The notes under the pieces are model-generated. The model saw nothing but the letters and a program-made list of their open reading frames with translations. It searched no databases and was not told where the DNA came from. This document shows positions 8,380 to 17,767 of a DNA stretch of 64,000 nt, one piece after another. Origin of the DNA: Roseiarcus sp963741845 (GTDB lineage Bacteria > Pseudomonadota > Alphaproteobacteria > Rhizobiales > Beijerinckiaceae); contig CAVUJV010000023.1 of the NCBI GenBank assembly GCA_963741845.1, positions 62,001 through 126,000 of the forward strand, in the 5' to 3' direction. Position numbers and translations under genes: made by a program. The first letter of the stretch is position 1, and every line of letters starts with the position of its first letter.

Positions 8380-9453
8380 ATGCACGCTTTCTCGTCAGCG
8401 GAAGGCCCAGACAGGCCGATGGTCGGCTCCGGCGCATCGCCGAAGAGCCCGGACCTGGCGGCGAAGGTTGCTTTCCTTTCCGATCCTGCCGCCTACGGGA
8501 CAGGCGCGGGCGTGCAGGCCGTCGAGACCCACATGTCGTGGGTCTTCCTGGCTGGCGATCGCGCGTTCAAGCTCAAAAAGCCGGTTCGATTTCCCTACCT
8601 CGATTTCTCGACCCTCGCGCTAAGGGAGAAATACTGTCAGGCCGAGTTGGCGCTCAACCGGCGCCTTGCGCCCGACGTCTATCTCGGCGTTCGTCCGCTC
8701 ACGCTGACCGAGGGGGAACGGCTGCAGATCGGAGGCGGGGGCGAGGTCGTTGACTGGCTGGTGGAGATGCGCCAACTCCCGGCGGACCGCATGCTCGACA
8801 GGCTGATCGTCGGCCAGTTTGCGGATGGCCGGATCGTCGACCGGCTCGCGGAGAGGCTGGCTGCCTTTTATCGCACGGCTGTGCGGCCGGAAACGTCGCC
8901 ACAGGCCTATATGGCGAAACTCGACGCGGAACAGCAGCTCAATCGCAGCACGCTTTCGCGTCGGGACTGTTCCGTCGCCCCGGAGCGCGCGATCGCGGTC
9001 CTGAACCGGGTGGACAGGGCGCTATCGACTTATCGCCCGCAACTGGAGGAGCGCGCGGCTCAAGGCTGGCTGGTCGACGGCCACGGCGATCTGAGGCCGG
9101 AGCACATCTGCTTTCAGAACGGGGTCATCATCTTCGATTGCCTCGAATTCAACGATGCGCTGCGTCAGGTGGATCCCGTCGACGAGATCGCCTATCTCGC
9201 GATTGAATGTTCGAGACTGGGCGCTGATCGGCTCGGCGCTGAGGTCTGGCAGCGTGTGAGGCGGCTTCTCGACTGGCCGGATCCGGTTCCGCTCTTTGCC
9301 GTCCACGCCGCGCGACGCGGGCTCCTGCGCGCCCGGCTGTCCTTGTCGCACCTGTTCGACGCGAAGCCGAGGAACCTCGAAAAGTGGGCGCCTCTGACGA
9401 TGCAATATCTCGGGCTGACCGAGCGAGCTTTGGATGAACTGACAGGCTGTTGA
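8380..9453 (+). CDS. Aminoglycoside phosphotransferase-fold kinase-like protein
   Basis: A 357-aa protein. The N-terminal part (ETHMSWVFLAGDRAFKLKKP, FPYLDFSTLALREKYCQAEL) is the nucleotide-binding lobe found in the 'APH family/AAA' proteins of proteobacteria. The catalytic loop is GHGDLRPEHIC near residue 235, and the metal-binding IIFDCLEFND follows. It lacks the C-terminal AAA/kinase half that many family members carry, so it is the short form. The substrate is unknown and antibiotic resistance should not be assumed. The start could also be the ATG at 8419. Confidence 0.75.
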   Translation: MHAFSSAEGPDRPMVGSGASPKSPDLAAKVAFLSDPAAYGTGAGVQAVETHMSWVFLAGDRAFKLKKPVRFPYLDFSTLALREKYCQAELALNRRLAPDVYLGVRPLTLTEGERLQIGGGGEVVDWLVEMRQLPADRMLDRLIVGQFADGRIVDRLAERLAAFYRTAVRPETSPQAYMAKLDAEQQLNRSTLSRRDCSVAPERAIAVLNRVDRALSTYRPQLEERAAQGWLVDGHGDLRPEHICFQNGVIIFDCLEFNDALRQVDPVDEIAYLAIECSRLGADRLGAEVWQRVRRLLDWPDPVPLFAVHAARRGLLRARLSLSHLFDAKPRNLEKWAPLTMQYLGLTERALDELTGC

Positions 9454-9485
9454 GACGAGCGGAGCTTCGCGCAGCCCTTCGATCC

Positions 9486-11003
9486 TCAGGCATCTTCGTG
9501 CTCGAGCAGATCATTGATGGATCCGCCTTCGCAACAGCGGGCTATCGCCTCGGCGAGAAGGCCGCCGATCGGTACGATGCGCGCGCGTCCCTCCGCGGCG
9601 GCCGCGGCGATGAGGGAGGGGACCGGCAGGCTGTCCGTCACCCAGATCTCATCGATCGATTTCGCGGACGCTAGGGTCTTGCCGCCGTCCACGAAAACGC
9701 CGTGCGTTGCGAGCCCGATCACCTCCTTCGCGCCATGCGCGCGGCAGGCGTCGGCCGCGCGAACCATCGTGCCTCCGGTGGCGATCATGTCGTCGAGCAC
9801 GATCGCGGTGCGGCCTTCGACATCGCCGGCGAACATTTCTCCCGTCACCTGTCCACGGCTCCGGCTCTTGTCGACGAGCGCTTTGCCGACGCCCGTTGCG
9901 AGTCGGCGCTCCAGCGTCTTCCGGAACAGTTCGACCCGCTTCTCTCCTCCGGGATCGGGGGACACGACGGCGACGCGCCGCCCCGCCAGGCGCGGCGCCA
10001 GGGCGTGCGCGAACAGCGCGTATGTGTCCAGATGCTCTGTGCGGCAACGGAACGCGTTTTGAAAGGCCGCGAGGTCGTGCACGGTGACGGTCATGACGCA
10101 GTCGACGCCCGCAGCCTCGAAGACCTGCGCCAGAATGCGCGTGGCGACAGGATCGCGGCTCTTCGTCTGTCTTTCCTTGCGCGCATAGCAGAGATAGGGC
10201 GCGACGAGCGTTACGCGCCGCGCAGCGGACTGCTTGAGCGCGCCGATGAAGAACATGAGCTTGCAAAGCTTGTCGTTGACGCTTTGGCCCGGCGAGGACG
10301 CCAGATTCGCGAGCACATAGACGTCGCGGTCGCGAACGCTCGTCAAGGGCCGGATCTTGTGCTCGCCATCCTCGAAATCCCGCTCTTCGTGCGGGGCGAC
10401 TTCGATGTCGAGGTTGCTGGCGATCGTCGCCGCCAACGCTGCGGAACCGCCGAGCGAATACAAGACCGGCCGCTCCTGCTCCTCCTGGCGCCGGGATTGC
10501 GGCGGACCGTGGATCCGACCTGTGGACCGGACGTCACTGGCGACGAGCGCGCCGCACATGCGTCCGCCGGCGTCGGCGAGCGGCGCGGCAATCAGGGAGA
10601 CTTCCGCTGCCTGCTCGTGGGGCGGCTTCATCGAAAACGATGCGAACACCGGCTCACCCCTGGAAACGACGAGATCAAGCAATCGCCGAAGCCGCGCCGC
10701 CGCTCGACGATTGGGAGCCGCGCTCAAAGCCGCGCCTTCCCTGAGAAGCCCAAGGAGCGGTGTCGAGGCGCCGCCCGCCTGGCTCAGGACGTAGTCGTGT
10801 TCCCGCCCGGCCTGTATGAACACGAGGCTTGCGGCGGTGAGCGACGCGCCTGGCAGCGGCGGCGTCGGCGCAATGCGTCCGTCGCGCATGAGGTCCCAGG
10901 ATTCCAGCGCTGCGGCCAGCGCGCGCTCCCGGGGTCGTGGCGCGAAATCGAGACGATCGAACAGCCGCTTCAGCGGGGCGCTGGAAAGCGCCAGCATTGT
11001 CAT
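9486..11003 (-). CDS. PAS-like domain fused to a ribose-phosphate diphosphokinase (PRPP synthetase)
   Basis: A 505-aa protein started at the ATG at 11003, which has GGGAGG eight bases upstream. Residues about 10-160 form a compact sensor-like domain resembling PAS_5 proteins (SWDLMRDGRI, then EPVFASFSMKP). From about residue 177 it is a PRPP synthetase: HEERDFEDGEHKIRPL, YARKERQTKSRDPVATR, TVHDLAAFQNAF and the PRPP-binding loop IVLDDMIATGGT. The catalytic part makes PRPP from ribose 5-phosphate and ATP. The neighbour across the intergenic region is a phosphoribosyltransferase that would use PRPP. The fusion is unusual and is noted among the findings. Confidence 0.82.
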   Translation of the reverse strand: MTMLALSSAPLKRLFDRLDFAPRPRERALAAALESWDLMRDGRIAPTPPLPGASLTAASLVFIQAGREHDYVLSQAGGASTPLLGLLREGAALSAAPNRRAAARLRRLLDLVVSRGEPVFASFSMKPPHEQAAEVSLIAAPLADAGGRMCGALVASDVRSTGRIHGPPQSRRQEEQERPVLYSLGGSAALAATIASNLDIEVAPHEERDFEDGEHKIRPLTSVRDRDVYVLANLASSPGQSVNDKLCKLMFFIGALKQSAARRVTLVAPYLCYARKERQTKSRDPVATRILAQVFEAAGVDCVMTVTVHDLAAFQNAFRCRTEHLDTYALFAHALAPRLAGRRVAVVSPDPGGEKRVELFRKTLERRLATGVGKALVDKSRSRGQVTGEMFAGDVEGRTAIVLDDMIATGGTMVRAADACRAHGAKEVIGLATHGVFVDGGKTLASAKSIDEIWVTDSLPVPSLIAAAAAEGRARIVPIGGLLAEAIARCCEGGSINDLLEHEDA

Positions 11004-11216
11004 GCTCTCAACCTCCCTGGGCGTTCCGGCCGAGGGCGACGCAAGGGCGCCAACGCCGTATCGCAAGCCCTTCTTACCAATTCAATCGCCGTCATGGGTA
11101 GGGAAGAGCCGCCACTTCTTTCCGAAACCGGTGCGACCTGCGGTCACACCGCCCATTCAATGCGCTATCGTTGGCGTCGTGATATGAACAGCGCTCCGAC
11201 TACGTCGAGGCAATCC

Positions 11217-11873
11217 ATGCTCTTTCGTGATCGCGCGGACGCCGGTCGCCGTTTGGCCGCCGCCTTGAAGCAGTACGCGGGTGAGGACGTGGTCGTTTAC
11301 GCGTTGCCGCGGGGCGGCGCGCTGGTGGCTGCGCCCGTCGCTATCGCGCTGAAAGCGCCGCTCGACCTGATCCTCGTTCGTAAACTTGGCGTTCCTTTCC
11401 AGCCCGAATTGGCGATGGGCGCCGTCGCGGACGGCAATCCACCGAATGTCGTGCGCAACGAGGACGTGATCGAAATGGCCGGAGTCAGCGACGCGGAGTT
11501 CGAGGCGGCGCGTCTTCGGCAGCTTGCAGAGATCGAGCGGCGGCGCGCCGTCTATCTTGGGGACCGATCGCGGCCGGAGGCAAAGGGTCGGGTTGCCATT
11601 GTCGTCGATGACGGCATTGCGACAGGCGCGACGACGCGCGCCGCGTTGCGGGCCATCCGGGCCCGCCAGCCCAAGACTGTCGTCCTCGCGACGCCGGTCG
11701 CGTCGCCAAGAGCGCTCGATTCGCTGAAGGCGGAGGCCGACGAAATTGTTTGTCTCAGCAGGGAGCCGGATTTCGGCGGAATCGGCGAATTTTATGCCGA
11801 TTTCCACCAGCTCGACGACAAGGAGGTGATCGCGGCTCTCGTCTCGGTCAATGATCGCGCTCAGAGTCGATAG
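11217..11873 (+). CDS. Phosphoribosyltransferase family protein
   Basis: A 218-aa type I phosphoribosyltransferase. It starts with MLFRDRADAGRRLAAAL, usual for this family, and GAGG lies six bases before the ATG at 11217; an in-frame ATG at 11184 has no such site. The PRPP-binding loop is VAIVVDDGIATGATTRAAL (residues about 125-143), and VYALPRGGALVAAPVA is the substrate hood region. Family members are often predicted to work on purines or on erythromycin-esterase-linked stress proteins; the true acceptor is unknown. Its 3' end overlaps the convergent PhaC-like gene by 13 bp. Confidence 0.82.
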   Translation: MLFRDRADAGRRLAAALKQYAGEDVVVYALPRGGALVAAPVAIALKAPLDLILVRKLGVPFQPELAMGAVADGNPPNVVRNEDVIEMAGVSDAEFEAARLRQLAEIERRRAVYLGDRSRPEAKGRVAIVVDDGIATGATTRAALRAIRARQPKTVVLATPVASPRALDSLKAEADEIVCLSREPDFGGIGEFYADFHQLDDKEVIAALVSVNDRAQSR

Positions 11874-13001
11874 GGCGAGAGTCCGGCTGCGTTCGCCGGC
11901 GCGCGTCGTCGTCGTCCGCCGGGCAGGGAGGCGATGCGTCGGGTCTTTCGAGCCTCGTCTCCATCTACGAGCCATGCTCCGATCTCCGGCCATGCGGTTC
12001 GAAGAGTATGGCGTCCCATGAAAAGCGACAGATGCCGTCCGGGCACGATTCTCACTTCGACTGGCGTACTGCAGAGGCGGGCGACAGCGGTCGCTTGAGG
12101 CACGGCGACGATCGCATCCTGCTTGGCGGCCAGAACGAAGATGGGGCTGCGGATGTCGGAAAGGCGGCTGAGTCCTCCCGAGCGCCGGAAAGCCGTCGCG
12201 CGCGAGCCGGTTCTCGCGGAAGAGCCACTCGGTGGTCTGCAGGAAGTATCGTCCAGGCAAATTGAGCGTGCGTGCGTTCCAGGCGGCGAATTTCGCATTG
12301 AGTTCGGCGTCGGCGTCATGTTGCAGGGCGACTTTGACATCATACTCCTCCGCGACGCCCGGCGCCCACATGGCCAGAGAAACCGAGCCAAGCACGCGTC
12401 CGCCGCTCATCGCGATCATCTGTTCAATCGAGGCGGGGGGAGTCGAAGCCAATGCTCGTGTAATGCCCAATTCGGCCGCCCTCAGATCGATCGGCGCGCC
12501 GACCAGTACGAGTTTGGCGACCTTGCTCGGAAATCGACCGGCGTAAATTGCGGCGAGCCAGCCGCCCTGGCACAGGCCCACGAGGGTGGCGCGCCCGCCG
12601 AGATCGTCAACAGCCACGTTGAGATCGCTCAGATAGGTGTCGACATCGTAGTCGCGCATTTCGGGGGTGGCCGACTTCCAATAGGTCATGGCGATGACGT
12701 TCACGCCCGCCTTCACGAGAACGGCCGCGAGACTGTGGCCGGGTGCGAAGTCAGCGATCAAGCCATCGTGGAGCGAATAGGGCGCAACGATCAGCAACGG
12801 AGTTCCGCCGACCTTCGCCGGCTCGCTTCGCTCGAGGAGCCACATCGTTGGCAGTTCGATCCTCATTCGACCGAGGACCGGTAACGAGGACAGATCGGGC
12901 GTCTCCTCAGCGCCGGCTGGGGGCTTGTCCGTCGCACTCGTGGGGCTCGTTGGAATCCAAAACATCGCCCGCCACAAATCGAACGCATCGATCATTGCCA
13001 T
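11861..13001 (-). CDS. PhaC-like alpha/beta hydrolase (PHA synthase family), one frameshift
   Basis: About 379 aa after correction. The nucleophile elbow is VGLCQGGWLAA: the G-x-C-x-G-G box with cysteine, as in poly(3-hydroxyalkanoate) synthases rather than lipases. Other landmarks are PYSLHDGLIADFAPGHS, NVIAMTYWKSATPEMRDY and, after the shift, SPIFVLAAKQDAIVAVPQA and the histidine region VPGRHLSLFMG. One extra G in the run near 12178-12180 moves the C-terminal third into another frame. The length matches short class III-like PhaC proteins. Synthase activity is inferred only from the box. Confidence 0.72.
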
Positions 13002-13244
13002 TCGCTCGTCGTTCGCTCGCCTGTTCTCAGCTTCGCGGTCGGGACGCCGGGAGGCCTTAAGCAAACCTATCACGCCGCGCCCGGCGGGGAGCGCCCGAAA
13101 CGCTTTGCGCTTGAACGATGCCGAAGAAGGCGCCGGGGCCGAGTTGCCTCTTCGCGTCCGGGCCGCAATGGTATGAGTTTCAATGCACGGCGCGTCTCGC
13201 TTCGGACGATGAGCCGGAATTGCGGGCTATAGGCGCCCTCATCG

Positions 13245-13901
13245 TCAAGCCTCCGCGCGGCGGCCAAAGCTGCCCGCCAGGATGTGGATGCTCAAGAGCA
13301 GCACCCACAAGGGAAAGAGTGCGAAACTCCAGCGGAGGAAAGGGCTGCCAATGAGCAGCAACACGGCCAGCAGATAACCGAGCAGGGCAAGCCAGCGTGG
13401 GGCGAACCGCGTCGCCACTGCGACCGTCGAGGTTGAGATCATGAATACGGCGGCCATCCTCACCATGTAGACGTTGACGAGGCTTGAGGCGACCGCCCGG
13501 GCGAAGTGGAACGCAGGCGAGGCCGCGAACACCGCTGGCTCCTCTCTGAATGCGATCAGCATGGCGCCGACCACCGCCGCCGCGACGAACAGCATGCCGA
13601 GGAACAGGAGGCCGCTCCCGAAGAACACGGTCGCAAAGAAGCGATCTTCGCGCGAGCCGAGCCGATCCCGAATGACGCCGATGAACCACAAAAAGGCGAT
13701 CCCCGCGAAGGGGATGAGATTGAGCGCCAGCGCGACCTCGTTCGCGTTGGTGGCGAGCCACTCGCCAGACGCCTGAGAATCCGTGGGGATCGCGCGCCAC
13801 AATATTCCGAAGCTCGCCAGAGTCAGCAGCGAAAACACAACGCCGGCGACGGCGGCCGCCTTTGGGGTCCGCAATCCGGAACTGGTTAGAGTTTCCGCCA
13901 T
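13245..13901 (-). CDS. Conserved membrane protein of unknown function
   Basis: A 218-aa protein with five or six predicted membrane spans (AAVAGVVFSLLTLASFGILW, LIPFAGIAFLWFIGVI, GLLFLGMLFVAAAVVGAML, then MVRMAAVFMISTSTVAVA and two at the C-terminus). There is no signal peptide, and no enzymatic motif is recognised. It resembles uncharacterised four-to-six-TM proteins of actinobacteria and proteobacteria. The ATG at 13901 was chosen over a TTG nine bases upstream. It stands alone between unrelated genes. Confidence 0.7.
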   Translation of the reverse strand: MAETLTSSGLRTPKAAAVAGVVFSLLTLASFGILWRAIPTDSQASGEWLATNANEVALALNLIPFAGIAFLWFIGVIRDRLGSREDRFFATVFFGSGLLFLGMLFVAAAVVGAMLIAFREEPAVFAASPAFHFARAVASSLVNVYMVRMAAVFMISTSTVAVATRFAPRWLALLGYLLAVLLLIGSPFLRWSFALFPLWVLLLSIHILAGSFGRRAEA

Positions 13902-14079
13902 TAGCGCCAACCTTGGGCGCGCCTGAACCGAGCGCCGTTCGTTCCCTCTACTATCTTTTTCGGCTTCGCGCCCGTGGCGCGTTCATGACGAGATCGCCTA
14001 CGCCCTGTCACCTCGCCGGGATGGACCGCGAAGGATCGGCGAACCCACCCCCGAAGGCCTCCCTCGCCCGCCGTTTGCG

Positions 14080-14805
14080 CTATTGCTGGCTTGCATCCAT
14101 CGAAGCCCGCACGACCTCGCCGGTATGCGCCCCATGCTGACGCATGAGCTCTCCGGCGCTCTTCGCGTCCCGGCTTTCGAGCGCGGACAGAATGAGCGCG
14201 TGCTCCTCGACCGCTGCAGCCCACCGCGCTTCCGAGAGTATCGCCTGATAGCGTGCCCGGCGCACGCGCGCGATCAGCCTGGCATGAATCTCGGCGAGTA
14301 CGGAATTGCCCGAAAATCGGACGATGGATTCATGCAGTTCCTGATTGTCGTGAAAATACGCGAGGCGGTCCTTCGCCTTGTGCCTCTGTTCGATCCGGCG
14401 TTGGAGCTGACGCAGCTTTTCGAGGTCCGCTCCAGACATCCGAAGCGCAGCCATCTCGGCCGCAAGGCCCTCGACGCCAGCCAGAGCCTCGAACAGGTCG
14501 ACAATCTCGCGAACGGACAATTGCGCGACATGGGCGCCACGCCTTGGCACAAGCTCGACCAGACCTTCGGCCGCCAGCACCTTCAGCGCCTCGCGCAATG
14601 GGGTCCGCGAGATCTGCAGCTGCTGGCAGAGTTCGGTCTCGTTGATCCACTCGCCCGCCGCCAGCTGACCCTCCACGATCATGTCGCGAATTCGTTCCGT
14701 CGCCTCGTCATGCAAGGGACGGCGGCGGATCGGCGTTGCAGCGCCGACTTCCTGACCGAGCTCGTTTTCGGGTTGCGCCAGGCCGGACGCAGTAGCGACA
14801 GCCAT
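14080..14805 (-). CDS. GntR-family (FadR/FCD type) transcriptional regulator
   Basis: A 241-aa repressor-type regulator. The N-terminal winged helix (RIRDMIVEGQLAAGEWINE, LQISRTPLREALKVLAAEG, ELVPRRGAHVAQLS) is typical of the FadR subgroup. The C-terminal FCD domain contains LFEALAGVEGLAAEMAA, FHDNQELHESIV and HALILSALESRDA, with the histidine/aspartate positions that bind a metal and a carboxylate ligand. GGAG lies seven bases before the ATG at 14805. It is divergent from the hydantoinase operon across a 141-bp promoter that contains a perfect inverted repeat, so it most likely controls that operon and itself. Confidence 0.9.
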   Translation of the reverse strand: MAVATASGLAQPENELGQEVGAATPIRRRPLHDEATERIRDMIVEGQLAAGEWINETELCQQLQISRTPLREALKVLAAEGLVELVPRRGAHVAQLSVREIVDLFEALAGVEGLAAEMAALRMSGADLEKLRQLQRRIEQRHKAKDRLAYFHDNQELHESIVRFSGNSVLAEIHARLIARVRRARYQAILSEARWAAAVEEHALILSALESRDAKSAGELMRQHGAHTGEVVRASMDASQQ

Positions 14806-14905
14806 CAGAATTCTCCAATTCCGCGCCGTCCAATCCAACCGCGCGAGTCGTCGGGAGAGATAGCCACTTGACATTTGTCTTGCAACGGTCGTAAGACCTG
14901 CACTC

Positions 14906-14927
14906 ATAATTTTGCATTCAAAATTAT
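14906..14927. promoter_or_regulatory. Putative GntR operator in the gntR/hydantoinase divergent promoter
   Basis: ATAATTTTG, then CATT, then CAAAATTAT: perfect 9-bp arms around a 4-bp spacer, in a strikingly AT-rich island of a GC-rich region. It lies 20 bp before the hydantoinase ATG, so a bound protein would block transcription. A shorter copy of the same core (ATTTTG-N4-CAAAAT) lies at 22666-22681. The assignment to the adjacent GntR protein is inferred from position. Confidence 0.65.
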
Positions 14928-14946
14928 TTTCTGGAGGAATGCCTCG

Positions 14947-16392
14947 ATGCCGGAGTTCGATCTCGTGATCCGGGGAGGAACGGCGGCGACGGCGGTCGAC
15001 GTCTTCCGGACGGATATCGGCGTCAGCGATGGCCGCATCGCTGCCCTGGCGCTCGATCTCCCCCGAGGGAAACAGGAGATCGACGCGCGCGGGCTTCTCG
15101 TCCTGCCGGGCGGCGTGGACGCCCACTGCCATCTCGATCAGCCGACCGGCGACGAGTCGGTCATGGCCGACGACTTTACAAGCGGGACGCGATCGGCCGC
15201 CTGCGGCGGGACAACGACGGTCATGCCCTTCGCCGCGCAGATGAAGGGGCAGACCCTGCGCGAAGCGGTGCAGGACTATCACCGCCGCGCCGGCGGCAAG
15301 GCCTTCGTGGACTACGCCTTCCACCTCATCGTCACAGATCCGACCGCGCAGGTCCTGGGCCAGGAGCTGCCGGCGCTCATCCGTGACGGCTACACCTCCT
15401 TCAAGATCTACATGACCTACGACTCGCTCAAACTGAGCGACCGCGAGATCCTCGACGTGCTTTCGGTCGCGCGAAGCGAGGGGGCGCTCGTCATGATTCA
15501 TGCCGAGAACGCGGACTGCATCGGCTGGTTGACGGAGCGACTCGAGCGCGCAGGCGACATCGCGCCCCGTTTTCACGCGGCGGCCCGCCCTCAGGTCGCG
15601 GAGCGCGAAGCGACGCATCGCGCAATCGCCCTGTCGGAGCTCGTCGACACGCCGATCCTCATCGTTCACGTCTCCGGCAAGGAGGCGATCGAACAGATCC
15701 GCTGGGCGCGGGGCCGCGGCCTGCGCATCCATGCGGAGACCTGTCCGCAATATCTCTTCCTGACGGCGGACGATCTCGCGGCGCCGGGTTTCCACGGCGC
15801 GAAATGCGTCTGCAGCCCCCCGCCCCGCGATCGCGCGAGCCAGGCGGCCGTTTGGGATGGCCTTGCGGACGGCCTCTTCCAGGTGTTCTCGTCCGACCAC
15901 GCCCCGTTCCGGTACGACGATCCGAGGGGAAAGAAGGTCAACGGCGCGACGTCGCGCTTCGCCTGCATTCCGAACGGGATTCCGGGACTTGAGACGCGCC
16001 TTCCGCTGCTCTTCTCCGCGGGCGTCAATGAGGGCCGCATCGACCTGTGCCAGTTCGTCGCGCTGACCGCGACCAATCCCGCCAAGATGTATGGCCTCTA
16101 TCCGCGAAAGGGGTCGATCGCGATCGGCGCGGACGCCGACCTCGCCCTGTGGGACGCCAATCGCGAGGTCACGATCACGAACGACATTCTGCATCACAAC
16201 GTCGACTATACGCCCTACGAAGGCATGCGGGTTCGCGGCTGGCCGGTGACGACGATATCGCGCGGCGAGGTCGTCTGGTCCGACGGAGAATTCCGGGCGG
16301 ACGCCGGACGGGGCCAGTTCCTTCGCTGCGATCCTCCTCACTTTGTCCAAAGCCGCCAGCCTACGAGGGCCAGCCATGACTTTCACGCGTGA
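14947..16392 (+). CDS. Dihydropyrimidinase / D-hydantoinase family amidohydrolase
   Basis: A 481-aa cyclic-amide hydrolase. The metal site appears as GGVDAHCHLDQPTGDESVM (residues about 57-75); the carboxylated bridging lysine is the K in SFKIYMTYD (about 160). Downstream are MIHAENADC, ILIVHVSGKEA and the aspartate-containing VFSSDHAPF. C-terminal SIAIGADADLALWD and HHNVDYTPYEGM are standard for hydantoinases. GGAGG lies nine bases before the ATG. First gene of an operon with an MFS carrier and an arylmalonate-decarboxylase-like enzyme. The ring substrate (hydantoin, dihydropyrimidine or another cyclic amide) cannot be told. Confidence 0.88.
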   Translation: MPEFDLVIRGGTAATAVDVFRTDIGVSDGRIAALALDLPRGKQEIDARGLLVLPGGVDAHCHLDQPTGDESVMADDFTSGTRSAACGGTTTVMPFAAQMKGQTLREAVQDYHRRAGGKAFVDYAFHLIVTDPTAQVLGQELPALIRDGYTSFKIYMTYDSLKLSDREILDVLSVARSEGALVMIHAENADCIGWLTERLERAGDIAPRFHAAARPQVAEREATHRAIALSELVDTPILIVHVSGKEAIEQIRWARGRGLRIHAETCPQYLFLTADDLAAPGFHGAKCVCSPPPRDRASQAAVWDGLADGLFQVFSSDHAPFRYDDPRGKKVNGATSRFACIPNGIPGLETRLPLLFSAGVNEGRIDLCQFVALTATNPAKMYGLYPRKGSIAIGADADLALWDANREVTITNDILHHNVDYTPYEGMRVRGWPVTTISRGEVVWSDGEFRADAGRGQFLRCDPPHFVQSRQPTRASHDFHA

Positions 16393-17737
16393 CACGGCGC
16401 TGAATGGCGCGGATAGCGGATATGTCGCCGAGATGAGCCCCATGACGCGAACTTCCAGCGAAATGGCTTCAGCCGCCCCGACCAAGGTCCGCTGGCGGAT
16501 TTTTGCGCTCATGCTGATGCTCATCACCATCAACTATGTCGATCGGGCGTCGATCTCCGTCGCGATGCCCGTCATCTCGAAAGAGTTCAGCATCGACCTC
16601 ACGACGCAGGGCCTCATTCTGAGTTCCTTCTTCCTCACCTACGCCCTCATGCAGATTCCCGGCGGCATGCTGGCCGATCGCTTCAAGCCGCGCATCGTCA
16701 TCGCCGCCGCGACCCTGGGCTGGGGCTTTTTTCAGGCGATCGCCGCGGTTTCCTCCAGCGCCTGGATTCTCGTGCTGACCCGCCTGGGTCTGGGCGCCTC
16801 GGAGGCGCCCATCTATCCGGCCGGCGGCAAGCTCAACGCGATCTGGATGACCTCGAACGAGCGGGCGCGGGGCGCGACGCTGCTGGACGGCGGAGCGCCG
16901 CTCGGGGCCGCGCTCGGCTCGCTCATCATCGCGGGCCTCATGGCGGAATTCGGCTCGTGGCGCGTTTCCTTCGTTATCGCCGGAGTCGGGACGATGCTCT
17001 GCGGGCTCCTGGCCTGGTGGTACATTCGCGACAATCCGTCGGAACACCCGTCCGTCAATCAGGCCGAAGCCGAGTTCATCGCCAGGGCGCATGCGCTGGA
17101 GGACTCGCTGGCTCCCGCTTCTTCGGGCGCTGGATTGATGGCCTATTTCCGCCATCTGTCCGTCTGGTGCATGTGCCTCGGCTGGATGTTCTTCAACGCC
17201 GTTTTCTACGGGCTTCTCACCTGGATGCCGAACTACCTCTCGGCGGTCCATGATCTGGACATCAAGCAGCTCGGCGGCTCTCTCTTCGCGATGTTCTTCT
17301 CCGGCTTCGTCGGCGAACTCGCAGGCGGTCAGATCGCCGACCGCTGGCGGCAGCTCGGCGGACAGCCCAACACGGTCTTCAGAACGCTCTTTGGCGTCGC
17401 CGCTATCGTTGCGACCGCTTCGATCTTCTCGGTCGCCTACGTGCACGATCCTCTGAAGGTCGTGCTGCTGCTCTGCTCGACGCTCTTCTTTCTGCGCTGG
17501 TGCGGGATGTACTGGGCGATCCCGAGCATCCTCGCCTCGCGCGCCCACTCCGGCTTTCTCGGCGGCTGCATGAACCTGGCAGGAAACATCGCGGGCGTCA
17601 CCATTCCCGTAATCGTCGGTTTCATTGTCCAGTCGACCGGCTCCTACTTCCTGGCGCTGATGGTCTTCGCCTTCGCGGCGGTCGCGCTCCTCGTCTGTTC
17701 GAGCCTGATCGACTACAGCCGCAAGCTTTCGATCTGA
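16376..17737 (+). CDS. MFS transporter, anion:cation symporter-like
   Basis: A 453-aa permease with twelve predicted spans. INYVDRASISVAMPVISKEF in the first span, GGMLADRFKPR (the MFS loop 2-3 motif) and LGLGASEAPIYPAGGKLN are typical of the ACS family, whose members carry organic anions such as glucarate or phthalate. The ATG at 16376 overlaps the hydantoinase end by 17 bp and has GAGG eight bases upstream. It probably imports the substrate of the operon's enzymes. A cytosolic N-terminal tail of about 35 residues precedes the first span. Confidence 0.87.
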   Translation: MTFTRDTALNGADSGYVAEMSPMTRTSSEMASAAPTKVRWRIFALMLMLITINYVDRASISVAMPVISKEFSIDLTTQGLILSSFFLTYALMQIPGGMLADRFKPRIVIAAATLGWGFFQAIAAVSSSAWILVLTRLGLGASEAPIYPAGGKLNAIWMTSNERARGATLLDGGAPLGAALGSLIIAGLMAEFGSWRVSFVIAGVGTMLCGLLAWWYIRDNPSEHPSVNQAEAEFIARAHALEDSLAPASSGAGLMAYFRHLSVWCMCLGWMFFNAVFYGLLTWMPNYLSAVHDLDIKQLGGSLFAMFFSGFVGELAGGQIADRWRQLGGQPNTVFRTLFGVAAIVATASIFSVAYVHDPLKVVLLLCSTLFFLRWCGMYWAIPSILASRAHSGFLGGCMNLAGNIAGVTIPVIVGFIVQSTGSYFLALMVFAFAAVALLVCSSLIDYSRKLSI

Positions 17738-17767
17738 GCCGTTCGCTCGCTGTTGGAGATGTCTTGA

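Noticed and set aside
8380..9453. Aminoglycoside resistance gene
   Set aside because: The APH fold is widespread; the N-terminal lobe is that of a housekeeping-like family, not a known resistance enzyme.
9702..11873. 723-codon plus-strand frame
   Set aside because: Only its C-terminal part is the phosphoribosyltransferase; the rest is the antisense of the PRPP synthetase gene with arginine-rich composition.
14080..16533. 817-codon minus-strand frame
   Set aside because: Only the last 241 codons are the GntR regulator; the remainder is antisense to the hydantoinase.
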